Shown: positions 43,016-51,953, numbered from the stretch's first letter. The stretch is 64,000 bases of DNA from Nocardioides gansuensis (GCF_003076135.1 NZ_QDGZ01000006.1:62001-126000); one strand, 5' to 3'. A program made the numbers and translations. Notes: generated by a model not told the origin, from the letters alone.

Positions 43016-43666
43016 GTGGCCGAGGAAAAGACGCCTGAGAAGACGCCTGAGAAGACGCAAGGCAGGACGCGGGGAAAGGCTCCCCGGCGTCACCGCCGGA
43101 TGGACCGTCCCCGTGAGCGGGTGCTCGAGGTGGCCTGGGACCTGCTGATCGAACGCGGGCTGGCCGACCTCACCCTGGCCGAGCTCGGCCGACGCGTCGA
43201 CACCAGCCCCGGGCACCTCCTCTACTACTTCGGCAGCAAGGACGAGCTGCTGCTCGAGACGCTCCGGTGGAGCGAGGAGCAGCTGTGGCAGCGCTGGACG
43301 GTCATGCGCGCCGAGCCGACGCCGGTCGGCGAGCGGGTGCGCGCCTTCTGCGAGCTGTTCCTGCCGGTGGCGCCGGGCGATCCGCGCTGGCTGCTCTGGA
43401 TCGAGGCCTGGCCCCGGGTGCTCCGGGTGGAGCCGCTGCGCGAGCCCTACCTGGCGCTCGACGCGCGCTGGCACGACGCGCTTGCCGAGCTGCTTGCCGA
43501 GGCCGACGTCCCCGAGCCGGACCATCTGGCCCGGCGGATCTGTGCGCTGCTCGACGGCTTCAGCGTCGCGCTGGCCCTGGACGAGGAGGGACTGACGGTG
43601 GCGGAGGTCTGTGACCACGCGCTCGCCCTCCTGCCGGCGCACCTCACCGACGTCAGCGTCTCCTAG
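43016..43666 (+). CDS. TetR-family regulator
   Basis: A 216-residue repressor. The HTH is DLLIERGLADLTLAELGRRVDTSPGHLLYYFGSKDELLLETL. The first 28 residues are Lys/Thr/Glu/Arg-rich and include a tandem KTPE repeat encoded by a 12-base direct repeat. GTG 43016 was kept as start; ATG 43100 would remove the basic tail. Divergent from the APC permease with a TTTGAAC-type palindrome between. It resembles the second TetR at 45801 in its HTH (LLYYF-x-SK), so the two may read the same operators. Confidence 0.85.
   Translation: MAEEKTPEKTPEKTQGRTRGKAPRRHRRMDRPRERVLEVAWDLLIERGLADLTLAELGRRVDTSPGHLLYYFGSKDELLLETLRWSEEQLWQRWTVMRAEPTPVGERVRAFCELFLPVAPGDPRWLLWIEAWPRVLRVEPLREPYLALDARWHDALAELLAEADVPEPDHLARRICALLDGFSVALALDEEGLTVAEVCDHALALLPAHLTDVSVS
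43028..43057. repeat. 12-base tandem repeat inside TetR gene
   Basis: AAGACGCCTGAG occurs twice in a row (43028-43039, 43040-43051), then AAGACG. It is in frame and encodes KTPE-KTPE-KT near the N-terminus, a possible slippage site. Confidence 0.8.
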
Positions 43667-43684
43667 CCGCTCCGGACTACTCCG

Positions 43685-43701
43685 CCGGCCCGGGCGGCCG
43701 G
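43685..43701. terminator. Short GC hairpin between converging genes
   Basis: CCGGCC-CGGGC-GGCCGG, six-base stem with five-base loop, directly abutting the stop of the reverse-strand epimerase-like gene and 19 bases after the TetR stop. Weak evidence for a bidirectional terminator. Confidence 0.35.
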
Positions 43702-44646
43702 TCAGCCGAGCCCCGTGCGGAACCCCTCGCGCCACGTGGCGTACCGGGGGGACCAGCCGAGCTCGCGCTTCGCCTTCGTGTTCGACGACCCGCGAACGGT
43801 GGTCATCAGGGCGATGCCGAACTGGCCGACCATCGGCCGCGCGAGCCAGGCGGGGAGCCGCATCGGCTTGCGGGCGCCGAGCTGCTCGGCGAGGTAGGGC
43901 AGCCACTCGGCCACCGGTGCTGGCTCGTCGTCCACGACGATGTAGACGCCGGGTGCGCCTCTCTCGACCGCGGCGGCCGTCGCCGCGGCCGCGTCGTCGA
44001 TGTGGATGAACGACCACATCCCGGTGCCGCCACCGACCACGGGGAGCTTCCCGCGCCGGAGCATGTCGGCCATCAGGCCGTCGCGCGCCATGGCGTTGCC
44101 CGGGCCGTAGAACGTGCCGTACCGCAGCACGATGCCGTCGATGCCGTCCGTCGCGGTGACTGCGTCCTCGGTGTGACGGATGGCCCGCAGCGTCTCCCGC
44201 GCCTCCTTGCCGGGGTCGTCGATCATCGGGTCGTCCTCCGACTTGACCCAGGCGCCGCGACGCTCGTTGGTCCACGAGGTGTAGCTCTGCGCGACGAAGC
44301 GCCGTACGCCGTGCTCCTGGGCAGCCGTCAGCAGGTGGTCGGTGCCCTCGGTCCGCAGGCGGTTCGTCATCGCGAACTCCTTGCCGAACTTCTTCGGGTT
44401 GCCCGTGATCCCCGAGAGGGCGGTGAGCTGGTGGACGATGACGTCCGGCTTGGCCTCGGCCACGGCGGCCCGGACACTGTCCGGGTCGAGCGGGTCCATA
44501 ACGATGCCCGTCGCCCCCTGCGCCTCGAGGCCCGCCACGGCGGTCTGGTGGCGGCTGGTCCCGAACACTTCGTGCCCGGCCTCCACCAGGAGGGGAACCA
44601 GGCGGCTACCCAGCGCTCCGGTCGCGCCGGCGATGAAGATTCGCAT
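43702..44646 (-). CDS. NAD(P)-dependent epimerase/dehydratase-type protein
   Basis: A 314-residue extended-SDR protein. The N-terminal MRIFIAGATGALGSRLVPLLVEAGHEV gives the GxxGxxG motif; DVIVHQLTALSG, RRFVAQSYTSW and GIVLRYGTFYGPGNAM follow. The catalytic YxxxK is not clearly present, so it may be a redox sensor or binding protein of the NmrA/atypical type. It is divergent from sigJ, with 80 bases between, an arrangement that suggests the sigma factor controls it. Confidence 0.8.
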   Translation of the reverse strand: MRIFIAGATGALGSRLVPLLVEAGHEVFGTSRHQTAVAGLEAQGATGIVMDPLDPDSVRAAVAEAKPDVIVHQLTALSGITGNPKKFGKEFAMTNRLRTEGTDHLLTAAQEHGVRRFVAQSYTSWTNERRGAWVKSEDDPMIDDPGKEARETLRAIRHTEDAVTATDGIDGIVLRYGTFYGPGNAMARDGLMADMLRRGKLPVVGGGTGMWSFIHIDDAAAATAAAVERGAPGVYIVVDDEPAPVAEWLPYLAEQLGARKPMRLPAWLARPMVGQFGIALMTTVRGSSNTKAKRELGWSPRYATWREGFRTGLG

Positions 44647-44726
44647 TGTCCTTCTCCCTTCGTCATCCCCTCCGACGAAGCAGCCTCCGTGGCTGTGACG
44701 GGTCTCGTGATGGGATCTGGGGCGTG

Positions 44727-45638
44727 ATGGACCTGGCCATGGCGCACGACGACCTCCGACCGCTCATGTTCTCGATCGCCTACCGCATGCTCGGCAGTGT
44801 CGCGGAGGCGGAGGACGTCGTGCAGGAGGCGTTCCTGCGCCTGCACCGCCGCGAGCAGGACGGTGTCGACGTCGGCAACCTGGAGGCGTACGCGACGACC
44901 GTCACGACACGCCTCGCCATTGACACCCTGCGCTCGGCGCGCATCCGGCGCGAGCGGTACGTCGGTCCCTGGCTGCCCGAGCCGCTGGTCGACTCCGACA
45001 CCGCGGATCCCGCGCGCCGGATCGAGCTGGACGAGACCGTCTCGACCGCCTTCCTCGTCCTGCTGGAGTCCCTCACCCCGGTCGAGCGGGCGGTGTTCGT
45101 GTTGCGGGAGGTCGTCGGCTACGAGTACGACGAGATCGCGGCCGTCGTCGACAAGAGCGAGGCCAACTGCCGGCAGGTCTTCGCGCGGGCGAAGAAGCGG
45201 ATCAACGAGGGGAAGCCCCGGTTCGAGCCGTCCCGCGAGCAGCGCGACCGGATGGCGGCCCAGTTCCTCACCGCCCTCACCGAGGGCGACATGGCCGGTC
45301 TGGAGCGGCTGCTGGCCGAGGACGTCGTGTTCGTGGGCGACGGCGGTGGCCGGGCCCCGGCGATCCAGAAGCCGATGGTCGGGGCCGTCGCGGTCACCCG
45401 GTTCCTCCTCGGCCTCAAGCGCCGGGGCGAGGCGTTCGGCGTACTCCTGGACCTCGTCGACGCCAACGGCCAGCCCGCCCTGCGCACCCGCGCCCCCGAC
45501 GGTTCCCTGCTCGGCGTCATGGCGATCGACGTCGACGAAGGCCGGATCGTCCGCCTGCACAACGTCCTCAACCCCGACAAGCTCGGCCACCTCGGCCGGG
45601 TCGGCGACCTCACCGCCCTGCTCGGCAGCAGCCGATAG
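44727..45638 (+). CDS. sigJ: ECF sigma factor SigJ-type (ECF41-like)
   Basis: A 303-residue sigma factor. Region 2 is LMFSIAYRMLGSVAEAEDVVQEAFLRLHR. Region 4 is TPVERAVFVLREVVGYEYDEIAAVVDKSEANCRQVFARAKKRI. A C-terminal SnoaL-like domain of about 100 residues (LTALTEGDMAGLERLLAEDVVFVGDGGG) follows, the hallmark of SigJ/ECF41. In that group the SnoaL domain modulates activity in place of a separate anti-sigma factor, and the usual target is a neighbouring redox gene, here the divergent epimerase-like gene. Confidence 0.9.
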   Translation: MDLAMAHDDLRPLMFSIAYRMLGSVAEAEDVVQEAFLRLHRREQDGVDVGNLEAYATTVTTRLAIDTLRSARIRRERYVGPWLPEPLVDSDTADPARRIELDETVSTAFLVLLESLTPVERAVFVLREVVGYEYDEIAAVVDKSEANCRQVFARAKKRINEGKPRFEPSREQRDRMAAQFLTALTEGDMAGLERLLAEDVVFVGDGGGRAPAIQKPMVGAVAVTRFLLGLKRRGEAFGVLLDLVDANGQPALRTRAPDGSLLGVMAIDVDEGRIVRLHNVLNPDKLGHLGRVGDLTALLGSSR

Positions 45639-45755
45639 CCCGGCGCCATCGCCCTGCGGCCACGGGTTCGAGCACACACGAGCCGGCGGTGGTCACCCTG
45701 CTGCTCGAGGCATTCTCGCCGGACCCCTTGCGCCCTGGTGGCCTGCGCCAGTACT

Positions 45756-45784
45756 TTTGAACGACACTTTGAGCGACGTTCAAA
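45756..45784. promoter_or_regulatory. Polyamine-locus operator (copy 2, with extra half-site)
   Basis: TTTGAGCGACGTTCAAA at 45768-45784, preceded 12 bases earlier by a half-site TTTGAACG (45756). It lies 16 bases before the start of the TetR-aguA-aguB unit. It differs from copy 3 only at the central base. Confidence 0.75.
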
Positions 45785-45800
45785 CATCGAGGAGGCGGTC

Positions 45801-46463
45801 ATGGCGGCACCACCCCATCCCGCTGCAGGTCCTGTGACGGCCATCAGGACGACCCGCAGGCACCTCAAGCGCGACGCGATCGCGCGCGCCGCGATCGAGC
45901 CGCTGAGCAAGCGCGGCCTGCGCAACGTCACCCTCACCGACCTGGGCGCGGAGCTCGGGATGTCGGGCGCCCACCTGCTCTACTACTTCGAGAGCAAGAC
46001 CGACCTGTTCATGGCCGCGCTCCGGATGGTCGAGCGCGACCTCCGCGACCAGGCCCTGGAGGCCTTCGAGGCGCTCCCGAGCGCCCGGGACCGCTGGGAC
46101 CACCTGATCGAGACCGGCGCCCCCGCCGGCCTCAACGACAGCGGCCTGCTGATGTGGCTCGAGGCCTGGTCCGAGGCGGTCCACGACCCCGGCATGCGGG
46201 CGCTGATCTCCGAGCTCGAGCAGCAGTGGCAGGCGCTGCTCGTCGACACCCTGCGGTACGCCGTGGCGCGCGGTGAGCTGCCCGACAGCATGGACGTCGA
46301 CTCGACCGCCGAGGGCGTCTCCGCCCTGCTGGACGGCCTCACGATCCGCGTGATCGTCGGCTACCGCTCCCTCGACCATGCCGCCGCCATGCGGCTGGTC
46401 GGCCAGTTCACCTCCCCGCTGCTGCCGTGGCGGGAGCCCCACGACCCGGAAGGCGAACAGTGA
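45801..46463 (+). CDS. TetR-family regulator, first gene of the agmatine operon
   Basis: A 220-residue repressor. The HTH is AAIEPLSKRGLRNVTLTDLGAELGMSGAHLLYYFESKTDLFMAAL, and the ligand domain contains SGLLMWLEAWSEAVHDPGMRALI. ATG 45801 with GAGGAGG upstream. It is co-transcribed with agmatine deiminase (GTGA overlap), and its own promoter carries the TTTGAGCG palindrome, so it is the best candidate for the local repressor, probably released by a polyamine or agmatine breakdown product. Confidence 0.9.
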   Translation: MAAPPHPAAGPVTAIRTTRRHLKRDAIARAAIEPLSKRGLRNVTLTDLGAELGMSGAHLLYYFESKTDLFMAALRMVERDLRDQALEAFEALPSARDRWDHLIETGAPAGLNDSGLLMWLEAWSEAVHDPGMRALISELEQQWQALLVDTLRYAVARGELPDSMDVDSTAEGVSALLDGLTIRVIVGYRSLDHAAAMRLVGQFTSPLLPWREPHDPEGEQ

Positions 46464-47524
46464 GCAGCACCTGGGCGATGCCCGCCGAGACCACCCCCCA
46501 CGACGCGACGTGGATGGCGTGGCCGTCCGGCTCCTACACCCTCGGAGAGACCGCGGCCGAGGCGGAGGCCGCGCGGCGTACCTGGGCCGACGTCGCCAAC
46601 GCGGTGGCCGAGTGGGAGCCGGTGCACCTGCTGGTGCCGCCGTCGGAGCGCGCCGAGGCCCGCCGCCTGCTGGGCGCCGGGGTCACCTGCCACGAGGTAC
46701 CGCTCGACGACGCGTGGTACCGCGACATCGGCCCGACCTTCGTGGTCGACACCGACGACGCGGGGGAGCGCCGGCTCGGTGCGGTCAACTGGACCTTCAA
46801 CGGCTGGGGCCAGCAGTCCTGGGCCACCTGGGAGCACGACGCCGTCGCCAGCCTGGTCGCCACCGAGGCGTCCGGGGCGGTCCGGATCGACTCCGCGATG
46901 GTCAACGAGGGCGGCGGCATCCACACCGACGGGGCCGGCACCTTCCTGGTCACCGAGAGCGTCCAGCTGGACCCGGGCCGCAACCCGGGGTGGACCCGGG
47001 CGCAGGTGCAGGCCGAGCTGGCCCACACGGTCGGGGCCCGCGAGCTGGTCTGGCTCGAGCGCGGTCTCACCCGCGACCACGAGCGCTACGGCACCCGCGG
47101 CCACGTCGACATCGTGGCGACGTTCGCCGACCGCGGCGTCCTGCTGGTCCACGACCAGCGCGACCCGGCCCACCCCGACCACGCGATCACCCGCGACGTC
47201 GCGGCCACCCTGGCCGAGGCGCGCGACGCCGACGGCAAGCCGCTCGACGTGCTGGCGCTGCCCGCCCCGGCGGTGCTGCGCGACGAGGAGGGCTGGGTCG
47301 ACTACAGCTACGTCAACCACTACGTGTGCAACGGCGCGGTGATCGCCTGCTCCTTCGCCGACCCGCACGACGCCGAGGCCCGCGACGTGCTGGCCGACGC
47401 CTACCCCGGTCGCCACGTCGTCCAGATCGACGCCCGCCCGCTCTTCGCGCGCGGCGGCGGCATCCACTGCATCACCCAGCAGCAGCCCTGCCTCAGCGCA
47501 GACGTCCCGGAAGGATCCCGATGA
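46460..47524 (+). CDS. aguA: Agmatine deiminase
   Basis: A 354-residue enzyme of the guanidine-modifying fold, converting agmatine to N-carbamoylputrescine and ammonia. It opens with MPAETTPHDATWMAWP, the family start. DDAWYRDIGPTFVV, NEGGGIHTDGAGTFL, RGHVDIVATF and the catalytic cysteine in RGGGIHCITQQQP are all present. The GTG start overlaps the TetR stop and the next gene overlaps by ATGA, so the amidase for its product is translated directly after it. Confidence 0.93.
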   Translation: MSSTWAMPAETTPHDATWMAWPSGSYTLGETAAEAEAARRTWADVANAVAEWEPVHLLVPPSERAEARRLLGAGVTCHEVPLDDAWYRDIGPTFVVDTDDAGERRLGAVNWTFNGWGQQSWATWEHDAVASLVATEASGAVRIDSAMVNEGGGIHTDGAGTFLVTESVQLDPGRNPGWTRAQVQAELAHTVGARELVWLERGLTRDHERYGTRGHVDIVATFADRGVLLVHDQRDPAHPDHAITRDVAATLAEARDADGKPLDVLALPAPAVLRDEEGWVDYSYVNHYVCNGAVIACSFADPHDAEARDVLADAYPGRHVVQIDARPLFARGGGIHCITQQQPCLSADVPEGSR

Positions 47525-48513
47525 AGCTCGTCACCGCCCCCGCCCAGCCCTCGCCCGCCCGTGTGGAGGACGGCCCCGGCCGCCGGCTCACCGTCGGCGT
47601 CGTCCAGATGCACTGGGAGGCCGACGCCGCGCGGCACGCCGCCACCCTCGCCAAGGGGATCGGGCTCGCCGCCGGTGCGGGCGCGCAGGTGGTCTTCCTG
47701 CCCGAGCTCACGCTGTCCCGCTATCCCGCCGACACGCGGCCGGAGGGCCGGCCGGCCGACCTCGCCGAGCCGCTCGAGGGTGGGCCGACCCACACCTTCG
47801 CCGCTGCGGCCGCGGCCGAGCACGGGGTGCTCGTGCACGCCTCGCTCTACGAACAGGCGCCCGGGCCCGCCGGTGAGGACGGCCTCGGCTACAACACGGC
47901 CATCCTGGTCGACCCGGCCGGCCGGATCGTCGCACGCACCCGCAAGCTGCACATCCCGGTGACCGAGGGCTACTTCGAGGACCTCTACTTCCGGCACGGT
48001 CCGGCCGACGAGCCCTACCCGGTGCACCAGGTCGACCTGCCCGGGTCCCCGCGCCTCGGCCTGCCGACCTGCTGGGACCAGTGGTTCCCCGAGCTCGCGC
48101 GGGCCTACTCGCTGGCCGACGCCGAGGTGCTCGCCTACCCGACCGCGATCGGCTCCGAGCCCGACCACCCGGACTTCGACACCCAGCCCCTGTGGCAGTC
48201 GGTGATCGTCGGCAACGGCATCGCCAACGGGCTCTTCATGGCCGTGCCCAACCGCTGGGGCGACGAGGGCCGGATCAGCTTCTACGGCTCGTCGTTCGTC
48301 TCCGACCCCTACGGCCGGGTGCTCGGCCAGGCCCCCCGCGAGGGCGACCACGTGCTGGTGGCCGAGCTCGACCTCGACCAGCGCGCCGACTGGCTGGCCC
48401 TGTTCCCGTTCCTCGAGACGCGCCGACCGGACACCTACACCGGCCTGGTCGACGCGTCGGGCCGGGCGGCCGGCCGAGGGTCTTGCCTTTTGGCTCCGGG
48501 CCGCCTAGGTTGA
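47521..48513 (+). CDS. aguB: N-carbamoylputrescine amidase
   Basis: A 330-residue nitrilase-superfamily enzyme releasing putrescine, CO2 and ammonia. The Glu-Lys-Cys triad is in FLPELTLSRYP, TRKLHIPVTEGYFE and LGLPTCWDQWFPE. The last two match the AguB subgroup (K-x-H-I-P and C-W-D-Q-W-F-P-E) well. The N-terminus is about 25 residues longer than typical. It lies directly after aguA, giving agmatine to putrescine in two coupled genes. Confidence 0.93.
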   Translation: MKLVTAPAQPSPARVEDGPGRRLTVGVVQMHWEADAARHAATLAKGIGLAAGAGAQVVFLPELTLSRYPADTRPEGRPADLAEPLEGGPTHTFAAAAAAEHGVLVHASLYEQAPGPAGEDGLGYNTAILVDPAGRIVARTRKLHIPVTEGYFEDLYFRHGPADEPYPVHQVDLPGSPRLGLPTCWDQWFPELARAYSLADAEVLAYPTAIGSEPDHPDFDTQPLWQSVIVGNGIANGLFMAVPNRWGDEGRISFYGSSFVSDPYGRVLGQAPREGDHVLVAELDLDQRADWLALFPFLETRRPDTYTGLVDASGRAAGRGSCLLAPGRLG

Positions 48514-48519
48514 GACCAG

Positions 48520-48536
48520 TTTGAGCGTCGTTCAAA
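48520..48536. promoter_or_regulatory. Polyamine-locus operator (copy 3)
   Basis: TTTGAGCGTCGTTCAAA, between the aguB stop and the putrescine oxidase start (32 bases upstream of its ATG). Near-identical to copy 2. It implies a separate regulated promoter for puo and the dehydrogenase. Confidence 0.75.
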
Positions 48537-48567
48537 TCGACGGCGCGACGGGAAGGCAGAACATCAG

Positions 48568-49923
48568 ATGACCAGCTTCGACACCGTCGTCGTGGGGGCC
48601 GGCGTGACCGGCCTGACCGCGGCCCACCGCCTCGTCGAGGGAGGCCAGGACGTCCTGGTCCTGGAGGCGCGCGACCGCGTCGGCGGACGGCTCCGCACCG
48701 AGACCCACCACGACTCCGACTTCGAGATCGGCGGCCAGTGGGTCTCGCCCGACCAGAGCGCGCTGATCGGCCTGCTCGACGAGCTCGGCCTGGAGACCTA
48801 CCCGCGCTACCGCGAGGGCGAGTCGCTGTACGTCGACCGCGAGGGCGTCGCCCACCGGTTCGTCGGCGAGGAGCTGCCCGTGGCCGAGCGGACCGGCAAG
48901 GAGATCGACCGCCTGGTCGGGCTGCTCGACGACCTCGCCGCACAGATGGACCCCGACCGGCCGTGGGAGCACCCGCAGGCCGCCGAGCTCGACCGGGTCA
49001 CCTTCGGCCAGTGGCTGGAGCAGCAGTGCGACGACGAGGAGGCCCGCGACAACATCGCGCTCTACGTCGGGCCGGCGATGCTCACCAAGCCGGTCTGGTC
49101 GTTCTCCGCCCTGCAGGCCGTGCTGATGGCGGCGAGCGCCGGCTCCTTCACCCACCTGGTCGACGCCGACTTCATCCTCGACAAGCGGGTCGTCGGCGGC
49201 CTCGCCTCGGTGCCCGAGGAGCTCGCCCGCCGGCTCGGCGACCGCGTCCGCCTGCGCGCCGACGTGCAGCGGATCGAGTGGGACCCCGCCGATCCCGACG
49301 CCGGTGCCACCGTCACCGTCGCCGGTGAGCAGGTGCGCGCCCGGCGGGTCGTGCTCGCCGTGCCCCCGACCCTCGTCCAGCGCATCCGGATCGTCCCCGA
49401 GCTGCCCGCGGAGCACCGCCACGCCCGCGAGCACCAGTCGTTCGGGCTGGTCATCAAGGTGCAGGTGGAGTATGCGATGCCGTTCTGGCGCGACCTCGGC
49501 CTCTCCGGCACCGGCTTCGGCCCCTACCAGCTCGTCCACGAGGTCTACGACAACACCCTGCACCGGGCGGAGAAGGGCACGCTCGTCGGCTTCGTCTCCG
49601 ACGTCAACGCCGACGCGATGGGCCGCCTCGACGAGGACGAGCGCCGGGCGCGGATCCTCGCCTCGGTCGCCTCCTACTTCGGCGAGCAGGCACTCAGCCC
49701 GGTCACCTACGTCGAGAGCGACTGGCAGCACCAGGAGCTCACCGGCGGCGCCTACGCCACCAGCTTCGACGTTGGCAGCCTCACCCGCTACGGCGCGAAG
49801 CTGCACGAGCCGGTCGGCCCGATCGAGTTCGGCAGCAGCGACATCGCCGGCCACGGATTCCAGCACGTCGACGGCGCCGTCCGGATCGGCCAGCGCCTGG
49901 CCGACCGCATCCTCGGCCGCTGA
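48568..49923 (+). CDS. puo: Putrescine oxidase (flavin amine oxidase)
   Basis: A 451-residue FAD oxidase converting putrescine to 4-aminobutanal, ammonia and hydrogen peroxide. FAD motif: VVVGAGVTGLTAAHRLVEGGQDVLVLEARDRVGGR. It has EIGGQWVSPDQ, SFGLVIKVQVEYAMPFWR with the active-site Lys, and the C-terminal HVDGAVRIGQRLADRIL helix. The length equals that of Rhodococcus/Kocuria putrescine oxidases. Between aguB and the aminobutyraldehyde dehydrogenase, it supplies the missing step, which makes putrescine its likely substrate. Confidence 0.88.
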   Translation: MTSFDTVVVGAGVTGLTAAHRLVEGGQDVLVLEARDRVGGRLRTETHHDSDFEIGGQWVSPDQSALIGLLDELGLETYPRYREGESLYVDREGVAHRFVGEELPVAERTGKEIDRLVGLLDDLAAQMDPDRPWEHPQAAELDRVTFGQWLEQQCDDEEARDNIALYVGPAMLTKPVWSFSALQAVLMAASAGSFTHLVDADFILDKRVVGGLASVPEELARRLGDRVRLRADVQRIEWDPADPDAGATVTVAGEQVRARRVVLAVPPTLVQRIRIVPELPAEHRHAREHQSFGLVIKVQVEYAMPFWRDLGLSGTGFGPYQLVHEVYDNTLHRAEKGTLVGFVSDVNADAMGRLDEDERRARILASVASYFGEQALSPVTYVESDWQHQELTGGAYATSFDVGSLTRYGAKLHEPVGPIEFGSSDIAGHGFQHVDGAVRIGQRLADRILGR

Positions 49924-49947
49924 CCCCACCCACCCCAGGAGAACCCC

Positions 49948-51366
49948 ATGATCAGGAACGTCATCGACGGCCAGCCGGTCGAGGCGGCGGACGGCCGCAC
50001 CAGCGACGTGGTCGACCCGGCCACCGGCAAGTCCTACGACACGGCCGCGCTGTCCGGCGCCGCCGACGTCGACGCGGCGTACGACGCCGCCACCCGCGCC
50101 TTCGCCACCTGGCGTCGCACCACGCCGGCCGAGCGCCAGCAGGCCCTGCTCGCGCTCGCCGACGCGCTGGCCGCCCGCACCGACGACCTGGTCGACGCGG
50201 AGGTCGCCAACACCGGCAAGCCGGTCGCGCTGACCCGCACCGAGGAGATCGGGGTCGGCATCGACCAGCTGCGCTACTTCGCGGGCCTCGCCCGGTCGCT
50301 CGAGGGCGCGGCGGCGGGGGAGTACCTCGCCGGCCACACGTCCTACGTGCGCCGCGAGCCGGTCGGCGTCGTCGGCCAGGTCGCGCCGTGGAACTACCCG
50401 TTCATGATGGCGATCTGGAAGATCGCCCCCGCCCTCGCGGCCGGCAACACCGTGGTGCTCAAGCCGTCGGACACCACCCCGGCCTCGGCGTCGCTCGTGG
50501 GCGAGATCGCCGCGTCGGTCCTGCCGGCCGGCGTGCTCAACGTCGTCTGCGGCGACCGCGACACCGGTCGCCTCGTGGTCGGCCACCCGGGCGTCGCCAT
50601 GGTCTCCATCACCGGCTCCACCGGCGCGGGCAAGCAGGTCGCCGCCGCGGCCGCGAAGGACGTCAAGCGCGTCCACCTCGAGCTCGGCGGCAAGGCGCCG
50701 GCCGTGGTGTTCGCCGATGCCGACCTCGACTCAGTCGTCGAGGGCATCGTCACCGGCGCGTTCTTCAACGCCGGCCAGGACTGCACCGCGGTCACCCGGG
50801 TGCTCGTCGCCGAGCCGATCGCCGCCGAGCTGACCGAGCGGCTCGTCGCCGCCGTTCGCGAGGTGCGCACCGGCCCGCCGGCGGACGAGTCCGCGTTCTA
50901 CGGCCCGCTCAACAACGCCGACCAGCTCGCGCGCGTCAGTGGCATCGTCGAGGCGCTTCCCGAGCATGCCCAGGTGCTCGTCGGCGGCCACCGGGTCGGC
51001 GAGGACGGGTTCTTCTACGCGCCCACCGTCGTGACCGGCGTACGGCAGGACGACGCGGTCGTGCAGCAGGAGACCTTCGGCCCCGTCGTCACCGTGCAGA
51101 CCTTCGGCTCCGAATCCGAGGCCCTCGAGCTGGCCAACGGCGTCGACTTCGGCCTCGCGGCGAGCGTCTGGACCCGGGACCACGGCACCGCGCACCGCTG
51201 CTCGATGGAGCTGGACTTCGGCTGTGTGTGGGTCAACACCCACATCCCGCTCGTCGCCGAGATGCCGCACGGTGGCTTCAAGCAGAGTGGCTACGGCAAG
51301 GACCTCTCCCACTACGGCCTGGAGGACTACACCCGGATCAAGCACGTGATGCACGCGCACGGCTGA
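49948..51366 (+). CDS. 4-aminobutyraldehyde dehydrogenase
   Basis: A 472-residue ALDH. It has QVAPWNYPFMMAIWKIAPALAAGNTVVLKPSD, the catalytic Glu in HLELGGKAPAVVF, and the catalytic Cys in NAGQDCTAVTRV. At the end are GCVWVNTHIPLVAEMPHGGFKQSGYGKDLS and EDYTRIKHVM, as in PatD/Prr-type enzymes. It follows putrescine oxidase by 24 bases and should oxidise its product to GABA with NAD. Confidence 0.9.
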   Translation: MIRNVIDGQPVEAADGRTSDVVDPATGKSYDTAALSGAADVDAAYDAATRAFATWRRTTPAERQQALLALADALAARTDDLVDAEVANTGKPVALTRTEEIGVGIDQLRYFAGLARSLEGAAAGEYLAGHTSYVRREPVGVVGQVAPWNYPFMMAIWKIAPALAAGNTVVLKPSDTTPASASLVGEIAASVLPAGVLNVVCGDRDTGRLVVGHPGVAMVSITGSTGAGKQVAAAAAKDVKRVHLELGGKAPAVVFADADLDSVVEGIVTGAFFNAGQDCTAVTRVLVAEPIAAELTERLVAAVREVRTGPPADESAFYGPLNNADQLARVSGIVEALPEHAQVLVGGHRVGEDGFFYAPTVVTGVRQDDAVVQQETFGPVVTVQTFGSESEALELANGVDFGLAASVWTRDHGTAHRCSMELDFGCVWVNTHIPLVAEMPHGGFKQSGYGKDLSHYGLEDYTRIKHVMHAHG

Positions 51367-51392
51367 GGACAGCCCCCACAAGCCCTGGCCGC

Positions 51393-51953
51393 TCAGGCCA
51401 GCGCCGCCACGGCGTCGGCCAGGTCGGCGACCGCGCGCGCCCGGGCGGCCGGGTCGACGTCCAGGGGCAGGTCGAGCTGGAAGCCCATGAACGCCGCGTC
51501 GACGACGTCGGCGGCGCGCGCGGCGAGGGCCCGGTCGACGCCGGAGCGGACCAGGTGGGTCACCAGGGCCGTCGTCCAGACCGCGTTGGCCTCGCGTACG
51601 ACGGAGGCGTAGGGCTCGCGGCCGAAGAGGCCCAGGGCGGCCGCCTCGACGTAGATCCGCGTGCAGCGATCGCCCGGCTCGGCCTGGACGGCGGCCCAGA
51701 GGTCGCCGACCGCGCTGCGCAGGTCGGGGGAGGGCGGCAGCGCCGCCAGCTGGGCGACCGCACGGTCGTTGGAGGCGCGCAGCACGGCGGCGACCAGCTC
51801 GTCCTTGGAGCCGAAGTGGTAGAGCAGCATGCGGTCGCTGGTGCCGAGCTCGGCGGCGAGCGGCCGCAGGCTCAGCCCGATCAGGCCGTGGTCGAGCACG
51901 TAGTCGGTGGCGGCCTCGGTCCACTCGGTGCGGCGCTGCGGATCCTTGGCCAT
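51393..51953 (-). CDS. TetR-family regulator of the SMR efflux gene
   Basis: A 186-residue repressor. The HTH is DYVLDHGLIGLSLRPLAAELGTSDRMLLYHFGSKDELVAAVL. The rest is a short all-helical ligand domain. It is divergent from the SMR gene across 84 bases that hold two identical-arm palindromes, the presumed binding sites. The pairing is the QacR-like layout of a drug or cation efflux pump and its repressor. Confidence 0.9.
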   Translation of the reverse strand: MAKDPQRRTEWTEAATDYVLDHGLIGLSLRPLAAELGTSDRMLLYHFGSKDELVAAVLRASNDRAVAQLAALPPSPDLRSAVGDLWAAVQAEPGDRCTRIYVEAAALGLFGREPYASVVREANAVWTTALVTHLVRSGVDRALAARAADVVDAAFMGFQLDLPLDVDPAARARAVADLADAVAALA

